A stretch of 64,000 bases of DNA from G965261775 sp965261775. GTDB taxonomy: Bacteria > Pseudomonadota > Gammaproteobacteria > Eutrophobiales > Eutrophobiaceae. The stretch lies in assembly GCA_965261775.1 (NCBI GenBank), contig OZ253477.1, positions 496,001-560,000 on the forward strand. The letters are read 5' to 3'. The position numbers were made by a program, and so were the translations under genes. Shown one piece after another: positions 54,708 to 61,971 of the stretch; position 1 is the stretch's first letter, and the number at the start of each line of letters is the position of its first letter. The notes below the pieces were generated by a model. It was not told where the DNA came from, did no database searches, and worked only from the letters and a program-made list of their open reading frames with translations.

Positions 54708-55616
54708 ATGAAGATTAAATCAACCGAAATTGATAACACCTTTGCCGAAGCGTTCAAGATGTACGCCGCCCGCATCGTCATCACGGCGGCGACAAAAGAA
54801 TGGGCCATGGCAGCGGCGCAGTCCGTTACCGGCTTTGCCACCTCCGTCATCGGTTGCAAATGCGAGGCAGGGATTGAACGCGAAATATTCCCCGAGGATT
54901 CACCTGATCTCAGACCCGGTGTCACCGTTTTGCTCTTTGCGATGGATGCGGAAAATCTTGGTAAACGCCTGGTGGAACGTATCGGTCAGTGCGTGATGAC
55001 CTGCCCATCAACCGCTTGCTACAACGGTCTGGACGAGGGCAACCGCATCGGGGTCGGCGATCGGTTACGTTATTTTGGTGATGGTTATCAGATGAGCAAA
55101 ATGATTGCCCATAAACGACTCTGGCGTATCCCTGTAATGGATGGTGAATTTTTGATAGAAGATCAATTCAGGACAGTTCAGTCTGTTGGCGGAGGCAATC
55201 TAATCATCCTGGGCAAAAGTCAGCATGCCACACTTAAAGCCGCCACCGCTGCCGCTAAAATAATGCGAAAAATGCCAGAGGTGATATTACCCTTTCCCAA
55301 CGGCGTAGTACGTAGCGGCAGCAAAGTCGGTTCTCGTTATAAGTCCCTCATTGCCTCCACCAATGACGCTTATTGTCCGAGCCTGCAAGCTGTTGTTGAA
55401 CATTCCGCGCTTGAAACTGGTATAAACAGCGCACTTGAAATCGTGGTCAATGGTTTAAATCCAGAGGCCGTGGAGCAAGCCATGTGCGCGGGGATGGAGG
55501 CCGCCGCAAAGCCCGGTATCAAAAAAATCAGCGCAGGCAATTACGGAGGCAAACTGGGTCAATATCAAATTCACCTGCATAAACTGCTGCAACGGAAAAG
55601 CGAGCATGGCGCTTAG
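54708..55616 (+). CDS. fhcD: formylmethanofuran:H4MPT formyltransferase
   Basis: This is the Ftr homologue that passes the formyl group between H4MPT and methanofuran. The ATG at 54708 gives 302 residues (MKIKSTEIDNTFAEAFKMYAAR). The frame continues up to 54660 inside fhcA without family similarity. KEWAMAAAQSVTGFATSVIGCKCEAGIE, VMTCPSTACYNGL, and NGVVRSGSKVGSRYKSLIASTNDAYCPSL are typical. The gene starts 8 bases after the fhcA stop and overlaps fhcC by 11. Confidence 0.95.
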   Translation: MKIKSTEIDNTFAEAFKMYAARIVITAATKEWAMAAAQSVTGFATSVIGCKCEAGIEREIFPEDSPDLRPGVTVLLFAMDAENLGKRLVERIGQCVMTCPSTACYNGLDEGNRIGVGDRLRYFGDGYQMSKMIAHKRLWRIPVMDGEFLIEDQFRTVQSVGGGNLIILGKSQHATLKAATAAAKIMRKMPEVILPFPNGVVRSGSKVGSRYKSLIASTNDAYCPSLQAVVEHSALETGINSALEIVVNGLNPEAVEQAMCAGMEAAAKPGIKKISAGNYGGKLGQYQIHLHKLLQRKSEHGA

Positions 55617-56418
55617 ACTGAAATTACATACCCGACCGGAAGTCCCACTGGAGGCGGATTGCATCTGTCCGGACAAATTAAAGGGGCTTACCCACAAGGA
55701 AATTTCGAGACTGACCCTGTTTCACGGTAACCGCCAGGCCTGTCTGGGCGAATTCTTTGATTGCGGTGGCGAATTTGACGGTCATATTCATATCACCGGC
55801 GAGATGGATAATATCAGACACTTTGGGGCCGCGATGTCATCCGGCAGCATTCATATTGACGGGAATGTCGGCATGCATACCGGCGCCGCAATGCGCGGCG
55901 GTGAGATATGCATTGAAGGCAATGCTTCGGACTGGCTGGGAGCCGAGATGACGGGTGGTAGAATAACCGTTCGCGGCAATGCCGGACACATGGTCGGTTG
56001 CGGCTATCGCGGTAGTTCTGTCGGGATGCAGGGTGGCGAAATCATCATTCACGGCAATGTCAAAAACGAAACCGGCCATGTCATGCGCCGCGGCCTGATT
56101 GCGATCGGCGGCGACAGCGGCGACTTCACCGGGGTCAATATGCTGGCAGGGACAATCATTGTGCTGGGACGGATGGGGATCCGCTCCGGCGCGGGAATGA
56201 AACGCGGTTCTATCATTTGCATGGGGAAAACGGATATATTACCGACATTCACATACAGTTGCCGTTATCATCCCGTGTTCATGCGATATTATTATCGATA
56301 TTTGAAGGCAACGGGATTAATCGTTCCCGATGTTTTTCTGGACGGACTTTTCGATAGATGGTGCGGTGATGCCGTGGAATTTAATCGAGGAGAAATATTA
56401 CTCTACAAGGGAAAATAA
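55606..56418 (+). CDS. fhcC: formylmethanofuran dehydrogenase subunit C
   Basis: FhcC is the beta-helix subunit related to the glutamate-synthase GltB C-terminal domain. It holds the complex together and interacts with the polyglutamate arm of methylofuran. The 270-residue protein has right-handed beta-helix repeats of the form G-x-x-M-x-x-G: GAAMSSGSIHIDGNVG, GAAMRGGEICIEGNA, GAEMTGGRITVRGNAG, GSSVGMQGGEIIIHGNV, VNMLAGTIIVLGRMG and GAGMKRGSIICMG. The length is that of bacterial FhcC. It closes the fhc core and is followed after 31 bases by the ferredoxin gene. Confidence 0.95.
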   Translation: MALRLKLHTRPEVPLEADCICPDKLKGLTHKEISRLTLFHGNRQACLGEFFDCGGEFDGHIHITGEMDNIRHFGAAMSSGSIHIDGNVGMHTGAAMRGGEICIEGNASDWLGAEMTGGRITVRGNAGHMVGCGYRGSSVGMQGGEIIIHGNVKNETGHVMRRGLIAIGGDSGDFTGVNMLAGTIIVLGRMGIRSGAGMKRGSIICMGKTDILPTFTYSCRYHPVFMRYYYRYLKATGLIVPDVFLDGLFDRWCGDAVEFNRGEILLYKGK

Positions 56419-56449
56419 ACTTAAACCAAGCAAAACTGGAGAGATGCTC

Positions 56450-56755
56450 ATGACAACAATCGTAACCGATAATTGTAAAGACTGCCGTTTTACCGACTGT
56501 GTAACCGTATGTCCTGTTGACTGTTTCCACTATGACGACACAATGCTCTACATTGACCCCGAGGTCTGCATTGACTGTAGTGCCTGTATTCCCGAATGTC
56601 CCGTCGAAGCGATTCTCGAGGATGATGATATCCCCGAAGACAAGCAACACTGGATAGAAATCAATGCCGAAAAAGCGCCCAATCTACCCGTCTGTAACGA
56701 AAAAATGGAACCTCTTTCGGGGGCAGAAGAAAAGAGAACAGCACTTGGTTTTTAG
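56450..56755 (+). CDS. fdxA: 7Fe ferredoxin (FdxA-type) linked to the formylmethanofuran operon
   Basis: From the ATG at 56450 (behind GGAGAG) the protein is 101 residues. Cysteines 9, 17, 21, 25, 40, 43, 46 and 50 correspond one for one, shifted by one, to those of Azotobacter ferredoxin I. There C8/C16/C49 plus others bind a [3Fe-4S] and a [4Fe-4S] cluster. An extra Cys at 12 is present. Such ferredoxins give electrons to ferredoxin-NADP reductase. The location right after fhcC and just before fprA points to electron transfer from the formylmethanofuran complex. The frame upstream of 56450 belongs to fhcC. Confidence 0.93.
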   Translation: MTTIVTDNCKDCRFTDCVTVCPVDCFHYDDTMLYIDPEVCIDCSACIPECPVEAILEDDDIPEDKQHWIEINAEKAPNLPVCNEKMEPLSGAEEKRTALGF

Positions 56756-56786
56756 TGCCTTTTAACACCACAGACAGGGACAAACT

Positions 56787-58160
56787 ATGTCAGACAATAA
56801 AGAGAAACCTTTGCTCGTTGCCGTCGTTGGCAGCGGACCGAGTGGTTTTTACGCTGCAGAGGCACTCATCAAATCCGATACCAATGTCAGGATTGACATG
56901 TTTGAACGTCTCCCCTCCCCCTACGGACTGGTACGCAGCGGCGTCGCCCCGGACCATCAGAAATTAAAACAGGTCATTCGGATCTATCAGAAGATCGCGG
57001 CAATGCCGGATTTTAAGCTGATTGCCAATGTCACCGTCGGCAGGGACATCTCCGTAGATGAACTTCGCCGCTTGTATCATGCCGTTATCTTCTGCTACGG
57101 AGCCGAGACCGACAGGAAACTCGGGGTCCCCGGTGAAGACCTGAACGGCAGTCATACCGCAACCGAGTTCGTCGGCTGGTATAATGGGCATCCCGATTAT
57201 CAGGACCGCCATTTTGACCTGTCCAGCGAAGTGGCTGTAATTATCGGCCAGGGTAATGTTGCCGCTGATGTCAGCCGCATTCTTGCTAAAACGGTGGACG
57301 AATTAAAACACACCGATATCGCTCAACATGCTCTGGACGCACTGGCGGAAAGCCGGGTCAGGGAAATTCATGTTATCGGACGCCGCGGCCCGGCTCAGGC
57401 AAAATTCACCACCAGAGAACTGCGTGAATTTGGCGAACTGGGGGATTGCGCCCCGGTCGTACTCGCGGAAGACCTGGAGCTTAATGCGGAAAGCCAAACG
57501 GAGCTTGAAGACAAAGGTCATGCCACCAACAAAAAAATTTACGGGCTGTTCCGTGATTTTTCTGAACTTCCACCTTCGCCGCAAAAATCAAAAAAGTGCT
57601 TTTTTAAATTTTTGCTTGGTCCTAAAATCCTGGAAGGTTCCGGGAAACTGGAAAGAGTGGTCCTTGAGCGCAACAAACTGAGCGGCGCGCCATTTAAACA
57701 ATCAGCCGCCGGTACCGGCGAGACAATCGAACTGGAAACCGGTCTGTTATTCCGCAGCATTGGTTATCACGGTTTACCGATGGTCGGTGTTCCCTTTGAT
57801 GAAAAACGGGGCATTATCCCCAATGAAAAAGGACGAGTAAGGGATAACCCGCAACTGTACGCAGCCGGCTGGATCAAACGTGGTCCCAGCGGGATTATCG
57901 GAAATAATCGCGCCTGTAGTGTTGAAACCGTTGCTTGTTTGCTGGAAGATAAGAAGAAACTGGCAGATGGCACTGAAAAAACAGGAGCAGATGGCGTATA
58001 TGCCCTGCTGAAAGAGAGAAATATCCGTCCCCTGGGTTATGATGATTGGCGGAAAATTGATACTGCCGAAATAAGCTCTGGCAAGACCAGAGGCAAACCG
58101 CGCGAAAAATATGTTGTCGTCAGTGAAATGCTTGCACTCATTGATAATTTAGGAAAATAA
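56787..58160 (+). CDS. fprA: ferredoxin-NADP+ reductase, adrenodoxin-reductase-like
   Basis: The 457-residue flavoprotein resembles mitochondrial adrenodoxin reductase and mycobacterial FprA. Its FAD motif is AVVGSGPSGFYAAEALIK, followed by ERLPSPYGLVRSGVAPDHQKLKQV. A second nucleotide motif lies in VAVIIGQGNVAADVSRIL, then HVIGRRGPAQAKFT and the C-terminal YAAGWIKRGPSGIIGNNR. It transfers electrons between NADPH and the ferredoxin encoded 31 bases upstream. It is the last gene of the operon, followed by a strong terminator. The direction in the cell could be towards NADPH or, in the reducing mode, towards CO2 reduction. Confidence 0.94.
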   Translation: MSDNKEKPLLVAVVGSGPSGFYAAEALIKSDTNVRIDMFERLPSPYGLVRSGVAPDHQKLKQVIRIYQKIAAMPDFKLIANVTVGRDISVDELRRLYHAVIFCYGAETDRKLGVPGEDLNGSHTATEFVGWYNGHPDYQDRHFDLSSEVAVIIGQGNVAADVSRILAKTVDELKHTDIAQHALDALAESRVREIHVIGRRGPAQAKFTTRELREFGELGDCAPVVLAEDLELNAESQTELEDKGHATNKKIYGLFRDFSELPPSPQKSKKCFFKFLLGPKILEGSGKLERVVLERNKLSGAPFKQSAAGTGETIELETGLLFRSIGYHGLPMVGVPFDEKRGIIPNEKGRVRDNPQLYAAGWIKRGPSGIIGNNRACSVETVACLLEDKKKLADGTEKTGADGVYALLKERNIRPLGYDDWRKIDTAEISSGKTRGKPREKYVVVSEMLALIDNLGK

Positions 58161-58192
58161 TGGATAATTGATGATTATCGGTTTTTGATCAA

Positions 58193-58252
58193 GGCGCCCC
58201 CCGGCGGGTTTTTTCCTCGTGTGTCTTACCGCCGAACGGGGCGCCGCTTTTT
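58193..58252 (+). terminator. long nested terminator hairpin after fprA
   Basis: GGCGCCCC (58193-58200) pairs with GGGGCGCC (58238-58245). Inside it CGGCGG (58202-58207) pairs with CCGCCG (58229-58234), and GC-TTTTT follows. Around it TATCGGTTTTTG (58176-58187) and CAAAAACCGATA (58272-58283) are a perfect 12-base inverted pair, making a third outer arm. The inner part is a plausible intrinsic terminator of the fhc operon. Confidence 0.75.
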
Positions 58253-58392
58253 AAGTATGCGGTTTTGTCCGCAAAAACCGATAAAATTGCATCCCTCCCA
58301 AAATTAAACCGGTTTATTTCTTCATAGGGGAATAGGAAATACCGTCATTTTACTGCTTTAATTTTTCGGATTTGCATAAGATGCGCTATTGG

Positions 58393-59484
58393 TTACTTTC
58401 CAGATTTTCTCCGGTTATCGTCTTTACACAAAATCTGACAATTTTCTGCGTTAGTTTTACCGCCCTCGTGCCAAGGGGTAATGTGATCGGCTTCCATTTC
58501 GGGAAGATCAAATTTTTCTTTGCAGAATGGACAAACGCCCTTTTGTCTTTCGTATGCCTCTCGCTTCATGTTGTCGGTAAATGAACGGATATTTAAGCAT
58601 CGTTCGTCCCGAGTCAAAACATAAGGATAAATCCCCGGTTTTTTCGTCACATCTTCATCTTGCATCAATTTTGCAATTTCTGATTCTAGTTTTTTGGGAT
58701 TGAGTTGTTTATCTTTAAATGCGTTATATAGCTCACCCCAATTCACGCTCGCCATTTCTTTTCGGTAGTTTGGAAAAGTGTTACGCACCCATGCGATTAC
58801 ATTTTGGAAGTACTCCCACAATTCATTGGCATTGTTATCGTGCTGATGCTTCGCCATGTAATCTGCCACTTCGCCATTATTTATCCACGAGAGCGCAGTT
58901 TCCAGGTACTCCTGCCTAATCGGTGAACCTTTCAAGAGCGATCCGCCGTCATTTGCCAAAAGGTACGCGGCGCAGTTTGTTTTGCTGAATTTCAGCTTTG
59001 CGTCAGAAAGCCATGGGCCGGTATAAACGGCGTTGCGTAATTCTTGATCCGTTAATTTTTCACCGGCAATGTTGATAGTTTTGAACCAATCCAATCGTTC
59101 CTTATCAGTGCCTTCGCAGAAATAAACCATCAATTCGTAATCCAAAATCTGGTCTTGTTCTTCTTTGGTCAGATTATGGAAAAAATAATCATTGAGTGAA
59201 AAATCTCCGTCTACATATTGTCCGATGCTAATAGTGCGCTGCTGTCCGTCCAGCATTTCATAACCGCCATTGTCACGCACCATCCAGTACATCACGTTGA
59301 GCGGAAAATTTTGTTTGATGGTTTCAATCACCGCATCCCGCTGGTGGCCTTTATAGACAAACTCGCGCTGATACTTCGGGCGAATATCAAGCTCGCCACC
59401 GTAAGCAACAACACCTTCCTCGGCGCTGTCTTTGTAGCCTTCAATTACTTTGTGTATCGGAATTTGGCGTAGTTTAATTTTCAT
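58393..59484 (-). CDS. DUF262 (ParB-like) protein with C-terminal HNH nuclease domain
   Basis: The 363-residue protein starts with a DUF262/ParB-like domain: IRPKYQREFVYKGHQRDAVIETI and YEMLDGQQRTISIGQYV with the typical D-G-Q-Q-R motif. It ends in an HNH nuclease: CPFCKEKF (zinc-binding pair), EADHITPWHEGGKTNAENCQILCKDDNRRKSGK. DUF262-HNH proteins are nucleases in modification-dependent restriction (GmrSD-like) and in many defence islands. Directly downstream of an adenine methyltransferase it is probably the restriction component of the pair. The two genes are 1 base apart and AT-rich. Confidence 0.88.
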   Translation of the reverse strand: MKIKLRQIPIHKVIEGYKDSAEEGVVAYGGELDIRPKYQREFVYKGHQRDAVIETIKQNFPLNVMYWMVRDNGGYEMLDGQQRTISIGQYVDGDFSLNDYFFHNLTKEEQDQILDYELMVYFCEGTDKERLDWFKTINIAGEKLTDQELRNAVYTGPWLSDAKLKFSKTNCAAYLLANDGGSLLKGSPIRQEYLETALSWINNGEVADYMAKHQHDNNANELWEYFQNVIAWVRNTFPNYRKEMASVNWGELYNAFKDKQLNPKKLESEIAKLMQDEDVTKKPGIYPYVLTRDERCLNIRSFTDNMKREAYERQKGVCPFCKEKFDLPEMEADHITPWHEGGKTNAENCQILCKDDNRRKSGK

Positions 59485-59485
59485 A

Positions 59486-60544
59486 TTATTTCTTTATCCT
59501 TTTATTTCTTATAAATAACCGCTTGAATGTTTCTTTGCCATTCAAATATGACCCTCTACCATAAACACCGTTTGAGTCTTGGTCTACACCGCGGTTTGAG
59601 CCAACAATTTCAAACTGATCTGGGTTGTATTTATCAAGAAAAGTAATAGGTACTCCCATTATTCCTTCATATTCCATCGGAATATTGAGATATTTTGATA
59701 CTTCAATCGCATCGTAGTTGTCATACTTCGGATATTCTTTGAGGCTATATTTTTTATACAAAGTCAGTTCCTCATGGCGCTTTGTTGTATCAAGATTCGT
59801 AAACCACACAATACTGCCCATGCTGAAATATTTTACGCCATTTTCAACCTTTTTCCTTGATTTGGTTTTTATGTCGTAATCGTCGGGGACTTCAAACCAT
59901 TTTGTGCCACCATTGTCATATCCGAGCCATAATTTATTGGCTTTAATGAACACAAAAACTTCCTTATAGATTATGGCACTTTGACTACCAAGAATTAAAA
60001 ACTTTTTTTTGTGTTCCATCAATTGCTCAACGTATTCACGGAAAAGTGAGAACGGTGGATTTGTTACAACTATATCTGCTTCTTTCAATAACTCTATACA
60101 CTCTTGGCTACGGAAATCGCCATTGCCCTTGAGTGGGGTTGCCGTATTTTTGTCGTGCTTGAGTAAATATTCCACATCATCAAGATTTATTGCACCATCA
60201 CCGTCCATATCTGGCACTTCTTTGAACTCCATTTTGAATGGCTCTTTACCTTTTGGTTTAAGTCCCTCAACTTCAAACAGCGGCAATTGTCCACCGACAA
60301 TTGGCGATTTGGTATAGCTCGTAGTGATGAGCTTTTTTAATCCAAACGCATTGAAGTTAGCGGCAAAATATTTAAAAAAATTACTCTCAAAAGGATCATC
60401 GCAATTACAGTACACAACTTTGCCACGAAATTGATCCTTGTAGTGCTTCAATTCTTTTTCAATATCATCAAGCTGGGTATAAAACTCATCTCTCTTTGCT
60501 TTCGCTGCTCGATTGAGTCGTGTATTTAAAGGTTTAGTACTCAT
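59486..60544 (-). CDS. EcoRI-family adenine-specific DNA methyltransferase
   Basis: The 352-residue protein begins AKAKRDEFYTQLDDIEKELKHYKDQFRGKVVYCNCDDP and has the catalytic NPPF motif in ADIVVTNPPFSLFREYVE (about residue 161). This is the PF13651/EcoRI-methylase type that makes N6-methyladenine. An internal insert, GDGAINLDDVEYLL (about 115-130), resembles a calcium-binding loop but is likely coincidence. It lies 1 base before the DUF262-HNH gene in one operon. A broken HTH regulator is upstream. Confidence 0.9.
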   Translation of the reverse strand: MSTKPLNTRLNRAAKAKRDEFYTQLDDIEKELKHYKDQFRGKVVYCNCDDPFESNFFKYFAANFNAFGLKKLITTSYTKSPIVGGQLPLFEVEGLKPKGKEPFKMEFKEVPDMDGDGAINLDDVEYLLKHDKNTATPLKGNGDFRSQECIELLKEADIVVTNPPFSLFREYVEQLMEHKKKFLILGSQSAIIYKEVFVFIKANKLWLGYDNGGTKWFEVPDDYDIKTKSRKKVENGVKYFSMGSIVWFTNLDTTKRHEELTLYKKYSLKEYPKYDNYDAIEVSKYLNIPMEYEGIMGVPITFLDKYNPDQFEIVGSNRGVDQDSNGVYGRGSYLNGKETFKRLFIRNKRIKK

Positions 60545-60546
60545 AA

Positions 60547-60740
60547 CTATTTTTGTATTAAATCATCAACATCAACTTCAAGCGCCCTGGCTATTTTAGA
60601 AATGTTTCGATGGTTAGATTCTTACTTGATGCCGCTCTCAATTTTTACGACTGTAGCGACAAATTGGCAAGACGGGTAACCTTTTCGAGAAAGTAGCCCT
60701 TTTCCGCTCTTATCTTTTTAAGGTTATCCGCAATTTTCAT
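60547..60740 (-). pseudogene. broken XRE-type helix-turn-helix regulator of the restriction-modification islet
   Basis: The ATG at 60740 reads MKIADNLKKIRAEKGYFLEKVTRLANLS, the start of an XRE helix-turn-helix. The frame then stops. In another frame the usual sequel appears: VVKIESGIK, a stop, then NISKIARALEVDVDDLIQK and the natural stop at 60547. One shift near 60655 and one in-frame stop therefore disrupt it. An intact copy would be a C-protein-like controller of the operon. Its stop lies 3 bases before the methyltransferase ATG. Confidence 0.8.
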
Positions 60741-60849
60741 GGTCAGTTTCGGAACAAACCCTATGGTTCGTGACAAATTCCCGCCCTTCGCGAGGGGTTT
60801 TCTTCCTTTTCGGCGTATCCGCCCTCCTTTCAAAAGCGCAAGTTACTGT

Positions 60850-60939
60850 TGGCGGAGAGGGTGGGATTTGAACCCACGAGGCCCGCGAAGGCCTGCCGGT
60901 TTTCAAGACCGGTACATTCAACCGCTCTGCCACCTCTCC
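60850..60939 (-). tRNA. tRNA-Ser(TGA)
   Basis: The acceptor arms GGAGAGG and CCTCTCC pair, the CCA end is encoded, and the anticodon arm CCGGT-CTTGAAA-ACCGG gives anticodon TGA. A long variable arm (GCAGGCCTTCGCGGGCCTC) and GGTTCAAATCC complete a class II serine tRNA. Its 3' end faces the restriction-modification islet. Confidence 0.95.
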
Positions 60940-61125
60940 TATATTACCGCTATCTTAAAAAGCAGCGACAGTATACCTGAACGGCGCCTTGAGAGAAAAT
61001 CGTGACAGGTTCCCAGGATATCTGAATGCGTTTGAGCTGAAAAAAGCAATTGAACAAGACTTGATTTTTTTACCAAAAAGGGTTATGTTAATTCAAACTA
61101 CATTTTTTAATGAGGACTAAACTAA

Positions 61126-61794
61126 ATGAGTCAAACTATCTCTGTTGCACGTCCGAGCAGTTCGGTACTGGCAACTAACAAGCTAATACGCAATACCTAT
61201 ATCCTGCTGTCAATGACATTGCTATTCAGCGCGTTCACGGCGGGTTTATCTGTAATGTTTAATCTTCCGTACCCCGGCTTGCTAATCACACTAATAGGTT
61301 TTTTTGGCCTGCTTTTTGTGACCAGCGCATTGCGCAATAGCGCTTGGGGGTTGGCCTCAATATTTGCCCTGACCGGCTTTATGGGACTGACGTTGGGTCC
61401 CATGATCAGCGCCTATACCACCATGTTTTCAAACGGTTCCCAGTTGATTATGACCGCATTTGGTGGGACCGGCGTTATTTTCCTAGGGCTTTCCGGCTAT
61501 GCCTTGACCACGCGCAAGGATTTCAGCTTTATGGGCGGCTTTCTCATGGTAGGCATACTGGTCGGGTTTTTCGCAGGTATCGGCGCTGCTGTCTTCAGCA
61601 TCCCGGCGCTTGCATTGGCGGTTTCCGCAGTATTTATCCTGCTGATGTCGGGTTTCATACTCTATCAGACCAGTGCGATGGTACATGGGGCCGAGACCAA
61701 TTATATTATGGCGACGATCGGTTTATATCTCGCGATATATAATCTTTTTACCAGCCTGTTGCATCTTTTGGCGGCATTTGCTGGCGAAAGATAA
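61126..61794 (+). CDS. Bax inhibitor-1/YccA family membrane protein
   Basis: The 222-residue protein has seven hydrophobic helices and fits the BI-1 family: VLATNKLIRNTYILLSMTLLFSAFTAGL at the N-terminus, GFMGLTLGPMISAY and MSGFILYQTSAMVHG. It ends with LLHLLAAFAGER. E. coli YccA binds and restrains the protease FtsH, and YbhL is a related protein. The present gene is closest in general look to YccA/YbhL, and which of them is unclear. It stands alone and ends in a good terminator. Confidence 0.9.
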   Translation: MSQTISVARPSSSVLATNKLIRNTYILLSMTLLFSAFTAGLSVMFNLPYPGLLITLIGFFGLLFVTSALRNSAWGLASIFALTGFMGLTLGPMISAYTTMFSNGSQLIMTAFGGTGVIFLGLSGYALTTRKDFSFMGGFLMVGILVGFFAGIGAAVFSIPALALAVSAVFILLMSGFILYQTSAMVHGAETNYIMATIGLYLAIYNLFTSLLHLLAAFAGER

Positions 61795-61814
61795 AGGTTT
61801 CGTCATCATTTAAT

Positions 61815-61837
61815 AAACCCGGCTCCTTGCCGGGTTT
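61815..61837 (+). terminator. Rho-independent terminator after the BI-1 family gene
   Basis: AAACCCGGC-TCCTT-GCCGGGTTT is a perfect 9-bp stem with a 5-base loop followed by GTTTT. It lies 20 bases after the stop codon. Confidence 0.9.
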
Positions 61838-61971
61838 GTTTTATCTGTCTGTTGGAAGCGATTAAGGTAACACAAGGGGGACACTGATAGCGGCTACGGT
61901 TTTCCGGATATTATGATGTTCTTTTCGAAAATCCTTTTAATTCATTAACTTAATAAAGGCGGACTGCAAAA

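Noticed and set aside
58160..58392. Attachment-site repeat of the tRNA-Ser 3' end
   Set aside because: No stretch matching the tRNA 3' end was found at the far border of the islet.
59486..60544. Calcium-binding EF-hand/dockerin-like loop in the EcoRI-type methylase (DMDGDGAINLDDVEYLL)
   Set aside because: It is a single loop within an insert of a DNA methylase, without a paired motif. Similarity may be by chance, so it is not annotated as a domain.
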